From: an uncultured Oscillospiraceae bacterium
GTDB lineage: Bacteria > Bacillota > Clostridia > Oscillospirales > Oscillospiraceae
Length of the DNA stretch: 64,000 nt
Direction: 5' to 3'
Assembly (NCBI GenBank): GCA_934589145.1
Contig: CAKTNW010000001.1
Span: 1 to 64,000 of the forward strand
Shown here: positions 1 through 6,871 of the stretch, piece after piece
Numbering within the stretch: position 1 is the first letter of the stretch
Layout: each line of letters begins with the position of its first letter
The notes under the pieces: generated by a model
Databases searched by the model: none
What the model was told of the DNA's origin: nothing
The model's input: the letters and a program-made list of their open reading frames with translations, nothing else
Program-made: the position numbers and the translations under genes

Positions 1-723
1 GACATCGACATGCCCAACTACAAGAACTTCCTGAAGGAAGCCTCCACTCTGCCCGCCGAGCGTATCGAGAAGCTGGGTACCGTCATGATCAACCGTGAGC
101 CCCATCCCGTGGATCGCGACCTGAAGATGACCCGTCCCGCTTTCGGCGGTCACCTGATGGCCTCCATCATCTGCCCCCGCTTCCGTCCCGCCATGGCGAC
201 CGTTCGCCCCGGCGTTATGAAGAAGCGCGAGTGCAAGAAGAACGTGGAGATCCTGCATCCCGCTTTTGAGCTGGCTGCTGCTGACATCCACACCGAGGTC
301 ACCGAGACCGTCAAGGCCGCCAAGAAGCTGGTTGACCTGATCGGCGCTGACTTCATCGTGTCCGTTGGCCGTGGTATCTCCAAGGACGTGGAGAAGGGCA
401 TCAAGCTGGCCGAGGAGCTGGCTGAGGTTCTGGGCGGCGTCGTGGGTTCCTCCCGCGCCTGCGTGGACTCCGGCTGGATCTCCGCTGACCATCAGGTCGG
501 CCAGACCGGCAAGACCGTCCATCCCAAGGTCTATGTTGCTCTGGGTATCTCCGGCGCCATCCAGCACAAGGCTGGTATGCAGGATTCCGAGTGCATCATC
601 GCCGTCAACAAGAACGAGACCGCTCCCATCTTCGAGGTTGCCGATTACGGCATCACCGGCGACCTGTTCAAGGTCGTCCCCGAGCTGATCGAGTCCATCA
701 AGGCCGCCAAGGCTGCCAAGTAA
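1..723 (+). CDS. etfA: Electron transfer flavoprotein alpha subunit, C-terminal part (5' end outside window)
   Basis: The frame is open from the first base, so the start lies upstream; 240 residues are visible. They match the C-terminal FAD-binding half of EtfA: VSVGRGIS, then GSSRACVDSGW, then the FAD-contact run HQVGQTGKTVHPKVY, then LGISGAIQH and AVNKNETAPIF, ending in an Ala/Lys-rich tail. EtfA pairs with EtfB and passes electrons between flavoprotein dehydrogenases; in anaerobic butyrate producers EtfAB works with butyryl-CoA dehydrogenase. That role is an inference here, supported only by the butyrate kinase gene elsewhere in the window. The next gene starts 14 bases after the stop behind its own AAAGGAGG, so the two are probably cotranscribed. 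Confidence 0.93.
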   Translation, partial: DIDMPNYKNFLKEASTLPAERIEKLGTVMINREPHPVDRDLKMTRPAFGGHLMASIICPRFRPAMATVRPGVMKKRECKKNVEILHPAFELAAADIHTEVTETVKAAKKLVDLIGADFIVSVGRGISKDVEKGIKLAEELAEVLGGVVGSSRACVDSGWISADHQVGQTGKTVHPKVYVALGISGAIQHKAGMQDSECIIAVNKNETAPIFEVADYGITGDLFKVVPELIESIKAAKAAK

Positions 724-737
724 CAAAGGAGGCCATC

Positions 738-1838
738 ATGAGCCAGATGCTGAAAAGCCCCGCCCGCTATGTGCAGGGCAAGGGCGTGCTCAAGGAGCTG
801 GATCGCTATTTGCAGGGGCTGGGCAACCATCTGATGATCCTGCAGACGGCGGGCGGCATGCGCCGCAACAAGGCCATGCTGGACAACTGCTTCCAGGGTA
901 AGGATTTTATCGTAGATTACGAAGCGTTCTCCGGCGAATGCACCCGCGCCAAGATCGAAGCCTGGGCCGCCCAGTGCAAGCGCGACGGCGTGACTGCTGT
1001 GATCGGCATCGGCGGCGGCAAGGTGCTGGATACCGCCAAGGGCATCGCCTACTACACGGGCCTGCCCATGGTGATCGTGCCCACCGTGTGCGCCACCGAC
1101 GCGCCCTGCTCCTCCCTGAGCGTCATGTATACCGACGAGGGCGTATTTGACGCCTACCTCTTCCTGGATAACTGCCCCAATGTGGTCATCGTGGACAGCG
1201 AGATCATCGCCAGAGCCCCGGCGCGCCTGCTGGTGGCCGGAATGGGCGACGCCATGGCCACCTATTTCGAGGCCCGGGCCTGCCGCGCCTCCGGCAGCAA
1301 CAACCAGGTGGCCGCCAAGCCCACCCGCACCGCCACCGAAATGGCGGCGCTGACCTGGAAGTACCTTCAGGCCGATGGCGCAAAGGCCAAGATGGCCGTG
1401 GAGGCCGGTGTGGTCACTCCGGCGCTGGAGAACATCATCGAGGTCAACACCTACCTCTCCGGCGTAGGATTCGAGAGCGGCGGTCTGGCCGCGGCCCATG
1501 GCATCCAGAAGGGCTTTACCGTGATCCCGGAGTTGCACGAGGCGTACCACGGCGAAAAGGTGGCTTTCTGCACCCTGACCCAACTGATCCTGGAGAATGC
1601 GCCCGCTGAGGAGATCCGCTCCGTGCTGGACTTCTGCCTGAGCGTGGGGCTGCCGGTCTGCTTTGCCGACCTGGGCTATGAGGCAGTGGACGCGGAGGCT
1701 GTCCGCCGGGCGGCGGAAAAGGCCTGCGTTCCCGGCTCCACCATCCACAATCTGCCCTTTGCGGTCACCGCCGACATGGTGGCCGACGCCCTGCTGGCGG
1801 CGGACGCCATGGGTCGGGCCTATCGCGCTGAAAAGTGA
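738..1838 (+). CDS. gldA: GldA-type iron-containing alcohol dehydrogenase (glycerol dehydrogenase family)
   Basis: A 366-residue protein of normal length for the family. It has the NAD-binding GGGK near residues 92-95 and the three metal ligands of glycerol dehydrogenases: Asp of GMGDAMAT (about 170), His of AAAHGIQKGF (about 254) and His of HGEKVAF (about 271). GldA oxidises glycerol to dihydroxyacetone with NAD+, using Zn2+ or Fe2+. The ATG at 738 sits behind AAAGGAGG at a good distance; an upstream in-frame extension would overlap etfA and is rejected. The substrate is not certain: relatives act on other small diols and hydroxyketones, and the position behind etfA does not settle it. Confidence 0.9.
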   Translation: MSQMLKSPARYVQGKGVLKELDRYLQGLGNHLMILQTAGGMRRNKAMLDNCFQGKDFIVDYEAFSGECTRAKIEAWAAQCKRDGVTAVIGIGGGKVLDTAKGIAYYTGLPMVIVPTVCATDAPCSSLSVMYTDEGVFDAYLFLDNCPNVVIVDSEIIARAPARLLVAGMGDAMATYFEARACRASGSNNQVAAKPTRTATEMAALTWKYLQADGAKAKMAVEAGVVTPALENIIEVNTYLSGVGFESGGLAAAHGIQKGFTVIPELHEAYHGEKVAFCTLTQLILENAPAEEIRSVLDFCLSVGLPVCFADLGYEAVDAEAVRRAAEKACVPGSTIHNLPFAVTADMVADALLAADAMGRAYRAEK

Positions 1839-1844
1839 CCGTTT

Positions 1845-1923
1845 CCGCGGCCGGTGCCACCTACGCTACCCCTCTTTCTCTTCCAATTTTATGGCACAAG
1901 CTTCCCGTCGGCACCGGCCGCGG
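1845..1923. repeat. 14-bp perfect inverted repeat just after gldA
   Basis: CCGCGGCCGGTGCC (1845-1858) and its exact complement GGCACCGGCCGCGG (1910-1923) enclose 51 bases, starting seven bases after the gldA stop. There is no T-tract after it, so it is not a classical terminator. It could cap or stabilise the etfA-gldA transcript. Function is unknown. Confidence 0.6.
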
Positions 1924-1958
1924 CGATAAGCCCCGCAAGTGGTCTCGCTGTCACCGAG

Positions 1959-1995
1959 ATCAGCGGTATATTACCGAGCCCCAGGGATATTCTCA
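1959..1995 (-). pseudogene. Remnant of a second barstar-type gene (last codons only)
   Basis: Read on the minus strand, this stretch closely resembles the end of the intact barstar-type gene at 2505-2813. It would encode YPWGSVIYR followed by stop, against YPWVTVIYR and stop in the intact copy. A one-base difference breaks the frame just upstream, and the rest of the gene is absent. To its right lies the same terminator and tRNA 3' end that lie to the right of the intact gene, so this looks like an older tandem unit that lost about 300 bases. Confidence 0.6.
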
Positions 1996-2021
1996 TCAGC
2001 AGAACGAACCATAACAAACCA

Positions 2022-2068
2022 AAAAGACCGCCGACGGCGGTCTTTTCTTTTATGGAGCAGGATACGGG
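2022..2068. repeat. 47-bp direct repeat, left copy: terminator plus tRNA-Gly 3' end
   Basis: Identical over all 47 bases to 2867-2913. It holds the hairpin GACCGCCGACGGCGGTC flanked by A and T runs, then the last 16 bases of tRNA-Gly (minus strand), where identity stops. There is no functional tRNA here. A perfect repeat ending inside a tRNA 3' end is what integration at a tRNA attachment site, or a tandem duplication, leaves behind. Confidence 0.85.
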
Positions 2069-2105
2069 GATCGACGAGGTACTAACCAGATAATCTGATA
2101 TTTAC

Positions 2106-2282
2106 TTACTTATTATAGTTCCCGCACTTCTCACACATAAGGTTTAGGGCATCCCTATCTTCCTCTTTGACGAAATCTTCATCTCGCACAAGCCTTGTTG
2201 CGATTAGGAATAAGTCATAACATTCATCTTCACCAACAACTCTATGGTAAAATGGACATTCCCATTTTCTTACTTCTTCCAT
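2106..2282 (-). CDS. Small cysteine-containing protein, 58 aa, unknown function
   Basis: An open frame of 58 residues beginning MEEVRKWECPFYHR and ending MCEKCGNYNK. It has four cysteines (about 9, 21, 50 and 53), the last two as CxxC, so zinc binding is possible. Its ATG lies 13 bases inside the end of the upstream small gene (2270-2458), an overlap that suggests translational coupling. The DNA is much richer in A+T than the neighbouring genes, pointing to transfer. I do not recognise the family; with a barstar-type gene next door, an immunity-like role is a guess. Confidence 0.5.
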   Translation of the reverse strand: MEEVRKWECPFYHRVVGEDECYDLFLIATRLVRDEDFVKEEDRDALNLMCEKCGNYNK

Positions 2283-2458
2283 AGCCTTTTTATCTCTTTC
2301 AATAACTCTTGTATTGTTTCATCGAACCAGCTTTTCGGATAAGCCGTTGCTAATCCTCCATTACCAAGGACTACCGCAACATTAGCTTCCGAAAGATACA
2401 TCACCTTATCTGCGGATTGCCGGAAGCATATATAAAAAGTGATTTCAAGAAAATTCAT
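2270..2458 (-). CDS. Small protein of unknown function, 62 aa, possibly a toxin C-terminal fragment
   Basis: A 62-residue frame starting MNFLEITFYICFRQ with a central NVAVVLGNGGLATAYPKSWF and a Lys-rich end. The frame stays open some way upstream of this ATG, into the 3' end of the barstar-type gene in another frame, and no strong ribosome site is seen. It may therefore be the tail of a larger broken gene. Short C-terminal segments ending near TAYP occur in some contact-dependent toxins, but this likeness is weak and from memory. It overlaps the next gene (2106-2282) by 13 bases and shares its low GC. Confidence 0.4.
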   Translation of the reverse strand: MNFLEITFYICFRQSADKVMYLSEANVAVVLGNGGLATAYPKSWFDETIQELLKEIKRLWKK

Positions 2459-2504
2459 GAAGCTCTCGTTTTGTGGCTGCCCACAGGTTTTGTTGTGCCT
2501 GTAA

Positions 2505-2813
2505 TCAGCGGTATATCACCGTGACCCAGGGATATTTCTCCTGAAGGTCGCTGAAGATCTCCTGTATCGGAACGGCATACTCCCGTAGCTCTTGGGGTAG
2601 GGAGGCAAAGCCTTCCACAACGATGTGTCTTTGCACCGGCTGCAAGAATACGTCCGTCAGGCAATCCCACATGGCGTCCCAGTTTTCTCCGTAGTAGTCC
2701 GGAAACCCAAATGTCTTGCGGATACGCTGGTGTAACGCACCCCAGTCCTTGCAGCCGTCCAGATTCAGCAGGACGGGGTCAGTTGTGATGGGCGTATATG
2801 CATAGTGATTCAT
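2505..2813 (-). CDS. Barstar-family (RNase inhibitor) protein
   Basis: A 102-residue protein with the barstar signature: LDGCKDWGALHQRI at about 18-31, then FGFPDYYGENWDAMWDCLTD, then a strand-helix end with YPWVTVIYR. Barstar binds and blocks barnase-type ribonucleases; in many bacteria such genes are orphan immunity genes. GAGGA lies seven bases before the ATG, supporting this start. It sits between tRNA-Gly with its terminator (upstream on this strand) and two AT-rich small genes. A truncated second copy lies at 1959-1995. No barnase-like RNase gene is visible in the window, so its partner is elsewhere or it is an orphan. Confidence 0.85.
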   Translation of the reverse strand: MNHYAYTPITTDPVLLNLDGCKDWGALHQRIRKTFGFPDYYGENWDAMWDCLTDVFLQPVQRHIVVEGFASLPQELREYAVPIQEIFSDLQEKYPWVTVIYR

Positions 2814-2866
2814 AACAGTGTCCTCAACACATTAAAATTTCGCATCAGTAAAGCATACCATAAAAG

Positions 2867-2913
2867 AAAAGACCGCCGACGGCGGTCTTTTCTTTTATGG
2901 AGCAGGATACGGG
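2867..2913. repeat. 47-bp direct repeat, right copy, at the real tRNA-Gly 3' end
   Basis: Perfect match of 2022-2068. Here the hairpin GACCGCCGACGGCGGTC with its T-run, read on the minus strand, is the intrinsic terminator of tRNA-Gly, and the last 16 bases are the tRNA 3' end with CCA. The unit from one repeat to the next is 845 bp. Confidence 0.9.
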
Positions 2914-2971
2914 AGTCGAACCCGCCTCCTCGGCTTGGGAAGCCGATGTACTACCGATGTACGAATCCTGC
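2898..2971 (-). tRNA. tRNA-Gly (anticodon CCC)
   Basis: The minus strand folds as a 74-base tRNA with encoded CCA. The 7-bp acceptor stem is GCAGGAT/ATCCTGC; the D stem is GTAC/GTAC; the anticodon stem TCGGC/GCCGA encloses TTCCCAA, anticodon CCC, hence glycine; the T loop is TTCGACT. It has a good promoter just upstream and a terminator just downstream. Confidence 0.97.
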
Positions 2972-2981
2972 AAGTGGAGCT

Positions 2982-3010
2982 ATCATACCACATTTTCCCG
3001 GCCAATGCAA
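2982..3010 (-). promoter_or_regulatory. Promoter of tRNA-Gly
   Basis: On the minus strand TTGCAT (3010-3005), a 17-base spacer and TATGAT (2987-2982) end ten bases before the tRNA 5' end, the layout of a sigma-A promoter for a tRNA gene. Confidence 0.75.
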
Positions 3011-3108
3011 GGCGAAAATCGCCGCGATGGCCACTTTTCCCGTCGCGGGCATAGGTCAAGCCCGGCGGGACATAGGATGGCAGCAAAGAAACAAGGAGGG
3101 CTTGCGGT

Positions 3109-4248
3109 ATGAAACGAGCGGCGGGATTTCTGGCGGCATTGGTATTGGTATGGGGGCTGGCGGTGCCCTGCTGGGGCGTGGAGCTGACGCTGACCTCACA
3201 CGCGGCGCTGCTGATGGAAAAGACCACGGGGCAGATCCTCTATGCCCAGAACGAGCACGACGCCCTGCCGCCGGCCAGCGTCACCAAGATCATGACGGTG
3301 CTGCTGACCATGGAGGCCATCGACAGCGGCCGCATCGCCCTGGACGACATGGTGACCGTCAGCGCCTACGCCGCCGGGATGGGCGGCAGCCAGGTGTTCC
3401 TGGCGGAGGGCGAGCAGATGTCGGTGGACGATCTGCTCAAGGCGGTGTGCGTGTCCTCCGGCAACGACGCGGCGGTGGCGCTGGCGGAGCATGTGGCGGG
3501 GGTGACGGAGCTGTTCGTGGAGCAGATGAACAACCGGGCCCGGGAACTGGGCATGAAGGACACCCACTTCGTCAACTGCACCGGCCTGACGGCGGAGGGC
3601 CACGTCACCTCCGCCCACGACATCGCCCTCATGAGCCGGGAGCTTCTGCTGCACCACCCGGAGGTGCGGAGCTACACCACCATCTGGATGGACACCCTGC
3701 GAAATGGCACCTTCGGCCTCAGCAACACCAACAAGCTGATCCGGTTCTATGACGGGGCCACGGGGCTGAAAACCGGCTTCACCCAGGAGGCGGGCTACTG
3801 CATCAGCGCCACGGCGGAGCGGGACGGCATGGAGCTGATCACCGTCATCATGAAGGGCAACACCTCCGACAGCCGCAACGCCGACGCCAAGACGCTGCTG
3901 AACTACGGCTTTTCCACCTACGCCCTGGTGGACGTTCAGCCGGAGGAGCCGCTGCCCGCCCTGCCGGTGACGCTGGGTGCGGCGGACACCGTGGCCCTGA
4001 CGCTGCCGGAGGAGGGGCGGACGGTGCTGCTGGAGAAGAGCCGCTCCGGCGGCCTGACCCAAACGGTGGAGCTGCCGGAGGCGGTGTCGGCCCCGGTGCG
4101 GGCGGGCGACACCGTGGGCACCCTGACCGTCAGCCGGGAGGGTGAGACGCTGCTGACCGTTCCCATCGTGGCGGCGGAGACGGTGGAGGCCCTTACCTGG
4201 CGCGAAATGACCGCGCGGCTGCTGCGGATGGCCATCTTCTGTGAATAA
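3109..4248 (+). CDS. D-alanyl-D-alanine carboxypeptidase (penicillin-binding protein 5/DacF family)
   Basis: A 379-residue exported enzyme that trims the terminal D-Ala from peptidoglycan stem peptides. The N-terminus is a signal peptide (MKRAAGFLAALVLVWGLAVP). The three serine-peptidase motifs are present: SVTK at about 57-60 (Ser nucleophile), SGN near 117, and KTG near 221 in GLKTGFT. A beta-rich C-terminal domain follows, and the final AMTARLLRMAIF-like stretch may be the amphipathic membrane anchor of this family. AAGGAGG before the ATG fixes the start. It may act in vegetative wall maturation or in the spore cortex; the sequence does not decide. Confidence 0.93.
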   Translation: MKRAAGFLAALVLVWGLAVPCWGVELTLTSHAALLMEKTTGQILYAQNEHDALPPASVTKIMTVLLTMEAIDSGRIALDDMVTVSAYAAGMGGSQVFLAEGEQMSVDDLLKAVCVSSGNDAAVALAEHVAGVTELFVEQMNNRARELGMKDTHFVNCTGLTAEGHVTSAHDIALMSRELLLHHPEVRSYTTIWMDTLRNGTFGLSNTNKLIRFYDGATGLKTGFTQEAGYCISATAERDGMELITVIMKGNTSDSRNADAKTLLNYGFSTYALVDVQPEEPLPALPVTLGAADTVALTLPEEGRTVLLEKSRSGGLTQTVELPEAVSAPVRAGDTVGTLTVSREGETLLTVPIVAAETVEALTWREMTARLLRMAIFCE

Positions 4249-4272
4249 GCCGGGAAAAGCGCAAAGTTTCCC

Positions 4273-4301
4273 TTGTATTTTCCCCGCGGGCGTTGTAATA
4301 T
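4273..4301 (+). promoter_or_regulatory. Promoter of pgi
   Basis: TTGTAT (4273-4278), a 17-base spacer and TAATAT (4296-4301) lie 40 bases before the pgi ATG, which has its own AGGAGG. Confidence 0.6.
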
Positions 4302-4341
4302 TATGCTTTAAGAATAACCTACTACACAGGAGGTATGTACG

Positions 4342-5679
4342 ATGATCAAGGTCGACCTTACCAATATCCAGAGCTTTCTGCGGCTGCCCTACGAGGCGGC
4401 GCTGTCTCCCCGGCTGAAGATCGCCCACAGCCATCTGCAGATGGGCGATGGCATGGGCGGCGAGTTTACCGGCTGGGTGCATCTGCCCCGTGACTATGAC
4501 CGGGCGGAGTACACCCGCATCAAGGCGGCGGCCAAGAAGATCCAGGGCGATTCCCAGGCGCTGGTGGTCATCGGCATCGGCGGCTCCTATCTGGGTGCCC
4601 GGGGCGTCATCGAGTGCCTGTGCTCCCCCAACTATAACCTGAAAAAGAAGAACACCCCCAACATCTACTTCATCGGCAACGGTCTCAGCAGCGAGGCGCT
4701 GACCGAGGCGATGGAGCTGGTGGAGGGCGTTGACTTCTCCGTCAACGTGATCTCCAAGTCCGGCACCACCACCGAGCCTGCCGTGGCCTTCCGCTTCTTC
4801 CGTGAGCTGCTGGAAAAGCGCTACGGCAAGGAGGAGGCCGCCCGCCGCATCTACGCCACCACCGACGCCCATAAGGGTGCGCTGAAATCCCTGGCGGACG
4901 CCAACGGCTATGAGACCTTCGTGGTGCCCGACAACATCGGCGGCCGTTACAGCGTGCTGACCGCCGTGGGCCTGCTGCCCATCGCTGCCGCGGGCATCGA
5001 CATCGATGCCCTGATGGCCGGCGCCGAAGAGATGATGCGCACCTGCGCCGCCGGTGACATGGAGCGCAACCCCGCCTGGCGCTATGCCGGTGCCCGGTAC
5101 GAACTGTACCGCATGGGCCGCAAGATCGAGATCCTGGCCGCCTACGAGCCCTCCTTCCGGTTCATGGCCGAGTGGTGGAAGCAGCTCTACGGCGAGAGCG
5201 AGGGCAAGGAGAACAAGGGCCTGTTCCCCGCCAGCGTGGAATTCACCGCCGACCTGCACTCCATGGGCCAGTACATCCAGCAGGGTGAGCGGCACCTGTT
5301 TGAGTCGGTGGTGCGCTTCGGCCCCTCCGCCCAGCAGCAGGAGGTGCCCTTTGACGAGGGCAATGGCGACGGGCTGAACTTCCTGGCCGGCAAGAGCATG
5401 GACTTCATCGCCCGCCAGGCCATGGACGGCACACTGCTGGCCCATGTGGAGGGCGGCGTGCCCAACATCATCGTGGAGACCGGCAGCAAGGACGCCCACA
5501 CCCTGGGTGAGCTGATCTACTTCTTCGAGTATGCCTGCGGCCTCAGCGGCTATCTGCTGGACGTGAATCCCTTCGACCAGCCCGGCGTGGAGGCGTACAA
5601 AAAGAACATGTTCGCCCTGCTGGGCAAGCCCGGTTATGAGGAGCTGCGGGAGACCCTGCTGAAAAAGCTGAAACGTTAA
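4342..5679 (+). CDS. pgi: Glucose-6-phosphate isomerase
   Basis: A 445-residue enzyme, the short bacterial form, interconverting glucose-6-phosphate and fructose-6-phosphate in glycolysis. Sugar-phosphate binding motifs are clear: [13 protein letters not shown] near 72-84, [11 protein letters not shown] near 137-147, and [13 protein letters not shown] near 199-211. The C-terminal half carries the catalytic helix region with [10 protein letters not shown]. It has its own promoter and a strong AGGAGG eight bases before the ATG. It stands alone between a wall enzyme and a small P-loop gene. Confidence 0.97.
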   Translation: MIKVDLTNIQSFLRLPYEAALSPRLKIAHSHLQMGDGMGGEFTGWVHLPRDYDRAEYTRIKAAAKKIQGDSQALVVIGIGGSYLGARGVIECLCSPNYNLKKKNTPNIYFIGNGLSSEALTEAMELVEGVDFSVNVISKSGTTTEPAVAFRFFRELLEKRYGKEEAARRIYATTDAHKGALKSLADANGYETFVVPDNIGGRYSVLTAVGLLPIAAAGIDIDALMAGAEEMMRTCAAGDMERNPAWRYAGARYELYRMGRKIEILAAYEPSFRFMAEWWKQLYGESEGKENKGLFPASVEFTADLHSMGQYIQQGERHLFESVVRFGPSAQQQEVPFDEGNGDGLNFLAGKSMDFIARQAMDGTLLAHVEGGVPNIIVETGSKDAHTLGELIYFFEYACGLSGYLLDVNPFDQPGVEAYKKNMFALLGKPGYEELRETLLKKLKR

Positions 5680-5690
5680 CTGTTTTTTCA

Positions 5691-5719
5691 TTGCTTTTTG
5701 GACGAGGGTATGCTATGCT
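5691..5719 (+). promoter_or_regulatory. Promoter of the small P-loop gene
   Basis: TTGCTT (5691-5696), a 17-base spacer and TATGCT (5714-5719) lie 50 bases before the ATG at 5770. Confidence 0.6.
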
Positions 5720-5769
5720 GTCATTAGGAGCATAACCATCTCCTATCTTAGATAAAGGAGTGATTTCTT

Positions 5770-6180
5770 ATGGTTAGATTGATTATGGGTGCCAACGGCG
5801 CAGGTAAGACCAAGCAGCTGATCGAGCTGATCCACACCGCGGTGGAGAGCGAGAACGGCAGCGTCGTATGCATCGAGCCCAGCGCCGACATGACCTATGA
5901 CATCAGCTACAATGTCCGTCTGGTCAACGCCGGTGAGTATAATGTGAACAATTACGAGTGCCTGCGGGGCTTTATCAGCGGCCTGTACGCCGGCAATTAC
6001 GATATTTCCCATGTATTCGTGGACAACCTGTGCAAGATCGCCGGGGACAAGGATCTCCAGGCGGTAGAGGACTTCCTGGGCTGGCTGGATCGCTTCAGCA
6101 ACGCCAACGACGTGAAGTTCACCGTCACCATCAGCGCGGACGAGGATTCCGCCACCGAGGGCCTGCGTCAGTATACCTGA
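5770..6180 (+). CDS. Small P-loop NTPase-like protein, 136 aa
   Basis: A 136-residue soluble protein with a perfect Walker A, GANGAGKTK, at residues 7-15 and a Walker B-like HVFVDNLCKI near 84-93. It is far shorter than thymidine kinase or PilT, and no zinc site or DNA-binding motif is seen. AAAGGAG lies before the ATG and a strong terminator follows the stop, so it is a one-gene unit. It is acidic and well adapted in codon use, as expected of a resident, expressed gene. The function is unknown. Confidence 0.8.
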   Translation: MVRLIMGANGAGKTKQLIELIHTAVESENGSVVCIEPSADMTYDISYNVRLVNAGEYNVNNYECLRGFISGLYAGNYDISHVFVDNLCKIAGDKDLQAVEDFLGWLDRFSNANDVKFTVTISADEDSATEGLRQYT

Positions 6181-6195
6181 TTTCAAAAATCAATC

Positions 6196-6237
6196 AAAAG
6201 AGAGGAATGGCCACGGCCATTCCTCTCTTTTTGGTTT
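6196..6237 (+). terminator. Intrinsic terminator after the P-loop gene
   Basis: A 17-bp stem, AAAAGAGAGGAATGGCC and its complement with a two-base loop, is followed by TTTTTGGTTTTTT. The lower stem (AAAAGAGAGGAA) is shared with the terminator at 6830-6867 on the other side of the long repeat. Confidence 0.9.
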
Positions 6238-6775
6238 TTTCGTGGCTGCGGCCACGAGGTACTTTTGGCCGTTGTCCCAAAAGTACCCAAAAGGACAACC
6301 AGAAACCGCAGGTTTCTGGACTTCCTGCGCGCTGTTTATTTTGCAAATTCGCTGCCTTATGCCACGCGTTTGCAGAACGCGGCAGATATCGTAGCGTATG
6401 ACGAATCGTCTCTGCTTCTGCGCCGCTGCCGCTGACATTCTCAACGGTAGGACGCAAAGCGTTGTTCAGCGGCGCGATGAGGGCATCGCGCCCTACGAAA
6501 TTCTATCGGTGGTCGGTCGTAGGGCGGCCTGACCACAGGCCGCCACGAACAGCGCAACAGCTTCTATCCTCGCACCGCACGAGCGGCAGCGGCACAGGAG
6601 CAGAGACAGTCCGATTACGAAACGAGACCGGAAATTTCGCGTGAACGTGCGGCACGCAGTTGTAATTTTGCACATTGTATAGCGCGCCAGGAGGTGAAGG
6701 AACCGGAGGTTCCTTCCGGTGTTTTTGCCTACTTTTGCCACTGTAGGCAAAAGTAGGTCGCTCCGGAGAGCGAAA
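6238..6775. repeat. Long hairpin-rich repeat, copy A
   Basis: A gene-free block related to 51903-52347 and 63385-63905. In order: hairpin CGTGGC-TGCG-GCCACG (6241-6256); GGTACTTTTGG pairing with CCAAAAGTACC (6258-6287); AGAAACC-GCA-GGTTTCT (6301-6317); a middle with short palindromic inserts (6480-6570); AAGGAACC-GGA-GGTTCCTT (6697-6715); CCTACTTTTGCC pairing with GGCAAAAGTAGG (6728-6757); and TCGCTC-CGGA-GAGCGA (6758-6773). Stem bases differ between copies in a paired way while loops are kept. No coding sense is seen. It could be a structured RNA, a non-autonomous mobile element, or both. Confidence 0.75.
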
Positions 6776-6794
6776 CTTCCCTATCCATTTACCC

Positions 6795-6827
6795 TACCAT
6801 CAGTTGACAAGGGCAAAACTGATGGTA
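6795..6827. repeat. 11-bp inverted repeat between copy A and the ybaB terminator
   Basis: TACCATCAGTT (6795-6805) and AACTGATGGTA (6817-6827) are perfect complements around 11 bases. It sits three bases before the bidirectional terminator at 6830. No function can be assigned. Confidence 0.5.
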
Positions 6828-6829
6828 TC

Positions 6830-6867
6830 AAAAAGAGAGGAACGACCTTCGTCGTTCCTCTCTTTTT
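6830..6867. terminator. Bidirectional terminator after dnaX-ybaB
   Basis: A 17-bp perfect stem, AAAAAGAGAGGAACGAC and complement, with loop CTTC, has A and T runs at its two ends and so can stop transcripts from either side. It ends four bases before the ybaB stop codon. Confidence 0.88.
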
Positions 6868-6871
6868 CCTT

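Noticed and set aside
2805..3752. Open frames through tRNA-Gly and into the carboxypeptidase gene
   Set aside because: They read through a well-folded tRNA and the wrong frame of a real gene, a common false call at tRNA-Gly.
3196..5691. An 831-codon minus-strand frame across the carboxypeptidase and pgi
   Set aside because: It lies opposite two genes with clear catalytic motifs and promoters and has no motif of its own.
6190..6760. Several 60-150-codon frames within long repeat copy A, and similar ones in copies B and C
   Set aside because: They arise from hairpin-rich non-coding DNA, differ between copies in frame and sequence, and lack ribosome sites.
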